Source: an uncultured Ruminococcus sp. (GTDB lineage: Bacteria > Bacillota > Clostridia > Oscillospirales > CAG-272). Taken from it: a stretch of 10,484 nucleotides of DNA. The DNA lies in contig CACZOH010000193.1 of the NCBI GenBank assembly GCA_902782785.1, positions 1 to 10,484 of the forward strand, written 5' to 3'. Positions 7,001-10,484 of this stretch are shown here, piece after piece. Positions within the stretch are counted from its first letter, which is position 1; every line of letters begins with the position of its first letter. The notes beneath the pieces were generated by a model that had not been told where the DNA came from, did no database searches, and was given only the letters and a program-made list of their open reading frames with translations. The translations under genes were made by a program, and so were the position numbers.

Positions 7001-8916
7001 GCGAGACGGGCAGCGCGATATTTTACGCCGCGTGCTCGATGATCAGCCAGCAGAACCTCGATATGAGTTCAAGTCAGGCGGTCACAAGGTACATCAATCC
7101 CAACAACGCGATCGTCGATTCCAAAGCGGGGCTTACCTCCGCGGATGACATTGACCGGGTCAAAGGAAGCAACGCCATACTGAACGGCTACGTTAAGACG
7201 CTGCCCGACGGCTTCTCGTTCGCCTGGGACAAAACGAGAAACCTCCCGCTCGGGCTGTACGTGGCCGGTCCGGTCACCGGAAAGACTCCGCTCGGCTATG
7301 ACGACGTCGTCATCACGGGCAATAGGCACGACGGAGTGGAGAAAAACGGAGTAGTCACCTTTGACGTCAAAGGAGAAAAAACGCTTGCGGGCAACGACGC
7401 CTCCGGCGCGTTCCGCTCCATATACGAAATAAAGGATCCGAACTCAACAAAAGCCTTCAACATCTCATACCCGTTGTGGTACAATGAAAATAACAAAAGC
7501 TACGGCGAGGTGCCGGTCTATATCTATCTGCGCGGCTCAAAGCAGGCGAAGAAACAGTATATATCAAGCGTATCCGTCGGAGCCTTCTCCAAGGAACAGT
7601 ACAGAAAGAGTCTTGAGGCGACGAAAGACAAGGTCTCGGAGAGCGAGGTCAAGGCGATCAACCCGTCCGTGAACGCGGCAGCCATGCTTAACGCCGCTTC
7701 CTCCGCCGTCGACGAAATGATCTTCTATAACATAGGCTGCGAGCAGAAGGACGCCTGGTACAACCGCAAAAGCGGATCGAAGGCGAACACCTCCGCACCG
7801 GACAACGTTCCCGCCGCATATATCGGCGTAACGCGTACGGACAATCCGAGAGACGCGATAACGGCTGTATTGCTCTATCAGAACGACAGTCAGTTTACCG
7901 CCAACAGGATAAAGATCGGCGGAGCGGATTATTACTGCGACAGTACGAACGCCCCGATCATTATGAAGGGAAAGCAGTATTTCGTCTATTACACAAAGAA
8001 CATAGGCGTGCTTAACGGTACGCCGGTAGAGGAGATCGTAATAGATACCTCACCGCTCAGGGAAGGTTATATGACCGCTCTCAACGGCAAAACGGGAAGT
8101 GGAGAGACCTACGGCAATTCAAATATCAACAATTTCATACATCTGAAATGCGGAAAATACGAAAACGGCTTCTACACCGCGCTTTATATCGGCAGAGGGG
8201 TCGAAAAACAGGACGCTCTCTGTGATCTGATAGATCAGGAGTGCTGCCAGTATATCGATATCGATCTCAACACAGGGACGGACGGAGAAGCGGTCTATCT
8301 CGGTTACATGACGGGACATTTAAGCCCCGAAATGAGCGATACCGAAAAGGAGGACGCGCTCTGCGAGGCTGTATGGGATATCATCATCACTAAAAATCTG
8401 CCATATCAGGCGGACGGCTTCATAAATGAGAAAAACGGGATATATTACGTTCCCGTAACGGACGTCGATCTGAACAGCCGTGCGGGCAGCTTACGCCGTG
8501 CGGATGAACTGTATATGTATTACTGCAGTCCGTACACCTCGGAAAGATTCAACAGAAAACAGAAAAAAGCAAAGACCGGCATAGTAACGGTTCTTCCCGA
8601 GGAAGTGTTCTCGGCTCCGCTGTCAAAGCTTGCGTTCGCGCTCTACGACCGCGTGCCGTACAACAGCGCTCTTGCCTCGACCGATAAAACGGGCAGTGAG
8701 GTCAAGAGGTGGGAATACGTTATGCTGTCGGATCACTCGGCGCCAGCCGATCTTACCTCCGGATCTCACTTGATAGGCAGCGGCGGTTATATCCATGACA
8801 ACCGCGTCACAATGTTCGCTCAGCGTTCGGACGGCTCTGTCAAGGGCGCGGGCGAGATCACGGGAGGCTTCGTTTCCGAAAGTATGACGGTCGGAAGCTT
8901 GTTTATAAATAATTAA
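4081..8916 (+). CDS. Giant secreted protein with MABP-like beta-prism modules and an internal hydrophobic segment, unknown function
   Basis: A 1611-residue exported protein. Its ATG overlaps the upstream stop as ATGA (4081-4084). The only strong purine run, AGGAGG near 4062, is too distant to be ideal, so translational coupling is likely. The signal peptide has its core at about 9-24 and VQA at 31-33. Residues 42-108 form a module with D-x-N-K-G-T, Y-I-G-Y (88-91) and A-I-T-D-I (100-104), which resembles MABP beta-prism domains. Residues about 110-450 are mostly helical with no recognised family. Residues 452-512 contain no charged or histidine residue and include five cysteines. The C-terminal half repeats the module in diverged form (about 680-742, 876-957, 1210-1268, 1361-1438, 1445-1485), interleaved with a second module (595-652, 787-843). 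No catalytic motif or wall-sorting signal is seen. The next gene is a paralog. A membrane-binding or pore-forming role is an inference. Confidence 0.8.
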   Translation: MIKENIRKILMSALCLILTVVMFAEMPGGPVQAAAAKDDVRYLSDIKLFYVSENDKNAADTAKKECEAQGYTLYGVDLNKGTSMDFVYIGYKTTTDRDKAITDIRMLGMNTGYYLYNYEEILDYLVKSNVGTGQTLYDAAKLFAENYRAGSPKAKDAYVGLNLFYVDDAKMKLGDYILAGKADAEFFTKLVIRASVGAVSSVTIFLNAGAASYNGENWAQALATDPLWETVNGPLSTADKNELHKKYNDDAKALFTRIQEFTTGLENALARNPGYKEGDLSGIDGAKQYASYDEAAENMNDLGVEDCDVVYLAEYELFNQFTVNGSTRLGDWLADMGRYTSESVDILQLYPMVHAMGPVQVGLTRNLGLIGAASNLGTYEKNAELTSAVEKTKKIINSYNRKDCLSVWYNSDDDIEHAHIAYTSEAIRKSSAENSIGKKSKSEIEQEKLDEVMQWINLISGALMVVCMTAQLAFSMAAGIAAAASCAAASAVCTSIAAGLATCSTVLCFVAVEILRLAIIHWIIQWAADLYAKYHPQVNHSTFPEYVFDAADTPNGVVTVKYKCVRDENGNVGDVNARRQANWAVLAYTTDKNVGSPIRADKDGNIFKVVNGNSAMQDGYDCVNFFGERSPANLNFKTSFDRVSGIYLSYRTERSIESEGAVVPGSGSGQKTEVVKANNYIADLIVVTANNPSAAKSKITKKSGKYYLIDYNMSPNTGVATYVGYSITTDPNEAITDLRVAPYHGNDSVMFGESQYVLAGHIGADIPAESSTIVTDALMITHDPAAGSPIPADGIKFVTDFKEADAGWEPVTLFCGMPYDFNTRLEAFAAENVVTTQYVVSGYSTDDSDDWSHTSVYMYFEPSVKYVGGEKLLAGVYFANGYDIEKTISLYWMQTKANMTQLLNRMKEYPNATVAEYNISGWIECTMSSGHNRLSEYLCYAWTYNPKRAVHDIVAWQGDTYNDTLSYTISKKNGETGSAIFYAACSMISQQNLDMSSSQAVTRYINPNNAIVDSKAGLTSADDIDRVKGSNAILNGYVKTLPDGFSFAWDKTRNLPLGLYVAGPVTGKTPLGYDDVVITGNRHDGVEKNGVVTFDVKGEKTLAGNDASGAFRSIYEIKDPNSTKAFNISYPLWYNENNKSYGEVPVYIYLRGSKQAKKQYISSVSVGAFSKEQYRKSLEATKDKVSESEVKAINPSVNAAAMLNAASSAVDEMIFYNIGCEQKDAWYNRKSGSKANTSAPDNVPAAYIGVTRTDNPRDAITAVLLYQNDSQFTANRIKIGGADYYCDSTNAPIIMKGKQYFVYYTKNIGVLNGTPVEEIVIDTSPLREGYMTALNGKTGSGETYGNSNINNFIHLKCGKYENGFYTALYIGRGVEKQDALCDLIDQECCQYIDIDLNTGTDGEAVYLGYMTGHLSPEMSDTEKEDALCEAVWDIIITKNLPYQADGFINEKNGIYYVPVTDVDLNSRAGSLRRADELYMYYCSPYTSERFNRKQKKAKTGIVTVLPEEVFSAPLSKLAFALYDRVPYNSALASTDKTGSEVKRWEYVMLSDHSAPADLTSGSHLIGSGGYIHDNRVTMFAQRSDGSVKGAGEITGGFVSESMTVGSLFINN
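4204..4404 (+). other. N-terminal MABP-like module of the 1611-aa protein (domain)
   Basis: Residues 42-108. The order is a Y-L-S-D-I-K strand, a variable helix or loop, GYTLYGVDLNKGT, then VYIGYKTTTDRDKAITDIR. An aromatic-G-Y strand about nine residues before an I-T-D-hydrophobic strand, with a preceding D-L-N-x-G turn, is the pattern I associate with MABP beta-prism domains of MVB12/DENN proteins and some bacterial toxin-like proteins. The family name is tentative; the homology to the module at 9042-9263 is firm. Confidence 0.5.
5434..5655 (+). other. Long uncharged hydrophobic segment in the 1611-aa protein (membrane region)
   Basis: Residues 452-525. From Val452 to Val512 there is no K, R, D, E or H. 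The centre is Ala-rich (AAAASCAAAS at 481-490), with cysteines at 467, 486, 493, 503 and 508. It can be read as two to four membrane helices: about 456-479, 481-500 and 503-525. The segment is preceded by a charged helical linker (KKSKSEIEQEKLDE) and followed by amphipathic sequence. In an exported protein this could be a hairpin that inserts into a membrane, or a self-anchor. Confidence 0.7.
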
Positions 8917-8939
8917 GAAAGTAAAATGAAGGAGTTTGA

Positions 8940-10484
8940 ATGAAAAGTATATTCAAATGTATCATTGCGGCCGCTCTTGCTGTCCTGATTGCGGCGCAGA
9001 TCCCGGTGCAGGCGGCGTCGAAGACCGTATCTGAGGGAAAGTATATCTCCGAGATCAAGCTCGGTTTCGGCAAAAATTCAGAGGAAGCCGAAGCGGCGCT
9101 CGACGGTTATGAGATTTTGAAGGACGCAAACGGCAATTACGTCGACCTTAACAGAAACGCCGGCACGACAAATTACGGCGGCAAAGGCAACAAGGTCGTC
9201 TATCTCGGCTATATCCGGACGACGAGTGACAAGGATGCGATCACGGACCTTGCCACAATGAACATGCAGGGCGGGTATAAGATCGAGGACTACAGGGATC
9301 TGATGGAGGCCCAGATGTCGGCTCAGATCCTCCCCTTCGTAGAAGGTTTTATCGCAGCGATCAAGGAATACAGGGAGAATTATCATTCCTCCAATCCCGA
9401 GAACAAAGCGCGGGCAGTGGCGGTCCATGACGCCCTCAACAAACTGCTCGACGAAGACTGTGATGAAGCGGGACTGGGAGATCTGCTGCTGAACGAGACG
9501 AAGTATGAAATGGGCGATGCGAAGTATAATGCATTATCCGAGAGTGAAAAGAAGAAACACGCCGACATCGTCACCATCGTACAGCAGGCACACGGCAACG
9601 CGGTCCTTCTGATGGAAAATCTGATCATCCGTGCCTGCGATACGAATGAAGATACGTGGATCGACCGCTTTTTAAATACCACCTACTACGATCTTTTGCG
9701 TGAAGAGGGGTACGGACTCGGCAGCAACAAGGGCAAAAAAGCGTTGGACCTTCTGTATTACGACGATGCCATGAAAATTGTCGATATGTGGGACGCTTTC
9801 AATGAGATACTTAACAGTTTTGATGAGTCGGCCGTGGCACTGAGCAAGGTTTTGGATGCAGAAATTCCGGAGCCCGGCATCGATTTACAAAATACCACCA
9901 TCATGAATGCGACGGATCAGGAACTCGAAGCATATGCAAACGAGACGACGAATCTGATACAAACCGTCGATCTGACCGCAACGGAATACGAAAACGTCAT
10001 GATCGGTCCGTATCTGGACAGCATTGACTACAAAAACGGAACGCTGCTCGACTTCTTCAAGCAGCCGGCGGATACCATTAAAGATGACATCACCGTGCTT
10101 TACCCGCTCGTCGCATCCTTGACGGAGGGACAGAGAGCAGGCCTTGAGTGCATTACGCTGATTGACCTCATCATATTCGCTTTGACCGATGAGAACGGAT
10201 ACAAAGAGTTCGATCTCAAGACCGATCTGCCTTATTCGATCTATGCCGGCGTGGACCGCGGCATCTATGATTATGACAATGTTGCTTTGACGAGCGATGC
10301 GATCCGCGAAGGGAAAACCGGTCTTGATCAAAACATCGACGACGGATTTGCTCTTTCCATGTGGACCAAGATCATGGCAGGACTGACCGCGGCCTCTGCA
10401 GTCGGTATGGGGGCTTCGGTTGTATTCTATGTGCGTTCTGCCAGACTCATCCAATCGCTGGAGAAACAGCTGGAAACCATGAAC
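8940..10484 (+). CDS. Secreted paralog of the 1611-aa protein (5' part, runs off window)
   Basis: Open from ATG 8940 to the window end, 515 codons with no stop. AAGGAG at 8929-8934 lies 5 nt upstream, and the gap from the previous stop is 23 nt. The signal peptide has its core at about 8-20 and VQA at 23-25. The MABP-like module is at 35-108, with Y-L-G-Y at 88-91 and A-I-T-D-L at 100-104, the same numbering as in the neighbour. A largely helical, acidic region follows. Landmarks stay colinear with the 1611-aa protein: E-N-Y (146 versus 145), L-Y-P (387 versus 349), T-S-D/E-A-I-R (451 versus 423). A hydrophobic Ala/Gly-rich segment at 477-498 then leads into a charged helix (RLIQSLEKQLE). The hydrophobic part is much shorter than in the neighbour. 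The missing C-terminus probably carries more modules, but this is not visible. Confidence 0.88.
   Translation, partial: MKSIFKCIIAAALAVLIAAQIPVQAASKTVSEGKYISEIKLGFGKNSEEAEAALDGYEILKDANGNYVDLNRNAGTTNYGGKGNKVVYLGYIRTTSDKDAITDLATMNMQGGYKIEDYRDLMEAQMSAQILPFVEGFIAAIKEYRENYHSSNPENKARAVAVHDALNKLLDEDCDEAGLGDLLLNETKYEMGDAKYNALSESEKKKHADIVTIVQQAHGNAVLLMENLIIRACDTNEDTWIDRFLNTTYYDLLREEGYGLGSNKGKKALDLLYYDDAMKIVDMWDAFNEILNSFDESAVALSKVLDAEIPEPGIDLQNTTIMNATDQELEAYANETTNLIQTVDLTATEYENVMIGPYLDSIDYKNGTLLDFFKQPADTIKDDITVLYPLVASLTEGQRAGLECITLIDLIIFALTDENGYKEFDLKTDLPYSIYAGVDRGIYDYDNVALTSDAIREGKTGLDQNIDDGFALSMWTKIMAGLTAASAVGMGASVVFYVRSARLIQSLEKQLETMN
9042..9263 (+). other. N-terminal MABP-like module of the third exported protein (domain)
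   Basis: Residues 35-108: Y-I-S-E-I-K strand, Y-V-D-L-N-R-N-A-G-T turn, then VVYLGYIRTTSDKDAITDL. It aligns residue for residue with the module at 4204-4404 in its last 20 positions, while the first half has diverged and carries a glycine-rich insert (NYGGKGNK). Confidence 0.5.

Noticed and set aside
8926..8928. An ATG just before the third gene
   Set aside because: The frame stops after five codons and overlaps the Shine-Dalgarno of the real start at 8940.
9078..10454. Several minus-strand open frames (9078-9428, 9383-9682, 9885-10454)
   Set aside because: All are antisense to the third exported protein, whose plus-strand frame has a ribosome binding site, a signal peptide and clear paralogy to its neighbour.

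Overview
The window looks like chromosome from a low-to-mid G+C Gram-positive bacterium, most likely an anaerobic gut member of the Clostridia. This is inferred from strong AAGGAG-type ribosome binding sites, a G+C-stem/T-run terminator, a consensus sigma-A promoter, and large secreted proteins with Sec signal peptides ending in VQA or VSA. No marker gene fixes the genus.

Layout, all on the plus strand. (1) Positions 1-453 hold the tail of an upstream operon: the last residues of a probable FtsX-type ABC permease, an 83-residue heavy-metal-associated (HMA) domain protein, and a 36-codon small ORF whose stop codon lies in the loop of a clear intrinsic terminator (428-452). (2) Positions 454-553 hold an AT-rich stretch, a near-perfect extended -10 promoter, and four helically phased ATGC words. 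(3) Positions 554-787 encode a small Cro/C1-type HTH regulator. (4) From 881 to the window end lies a run of three very large exported proteins. The first, 1067 aa, is a membrane-anchored adhesin-like protein with five InlB-B-like repeats and a 13-rung Pmp-like beta-helix. The second, 1611 aa, starts in an ATGA overlap with the first. It has a beta-prism-like module resembling the MABP domain, a helical region, a 61-residue uncharged hydrophobic stretch, and a long C-terminal half of repeated modules. The third starts 23 nt after the second and runs off the right edge with 515 codons visible. It is a diverged tandem paralog of the second, colinear over about 500 residues.

No terminator separates the regulator from the large genes, so all four may form one transcription unit driven by the promoter at 496-524. 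The strongest candidate for an undescribed system is the pair of tandem paralogs. They combine a Sec signal, a putative membrane-binding beta-prism module, an alpha-helical domain and a hydrophobic segment, co-encoded with a surface beta-helix adhesin and a dedicated HTH regulator. A surface apparatus that contacts or permeabilises membranes is a reasonable but unproven reading. A purely structural, self-anchored surface protein is the main alternative.
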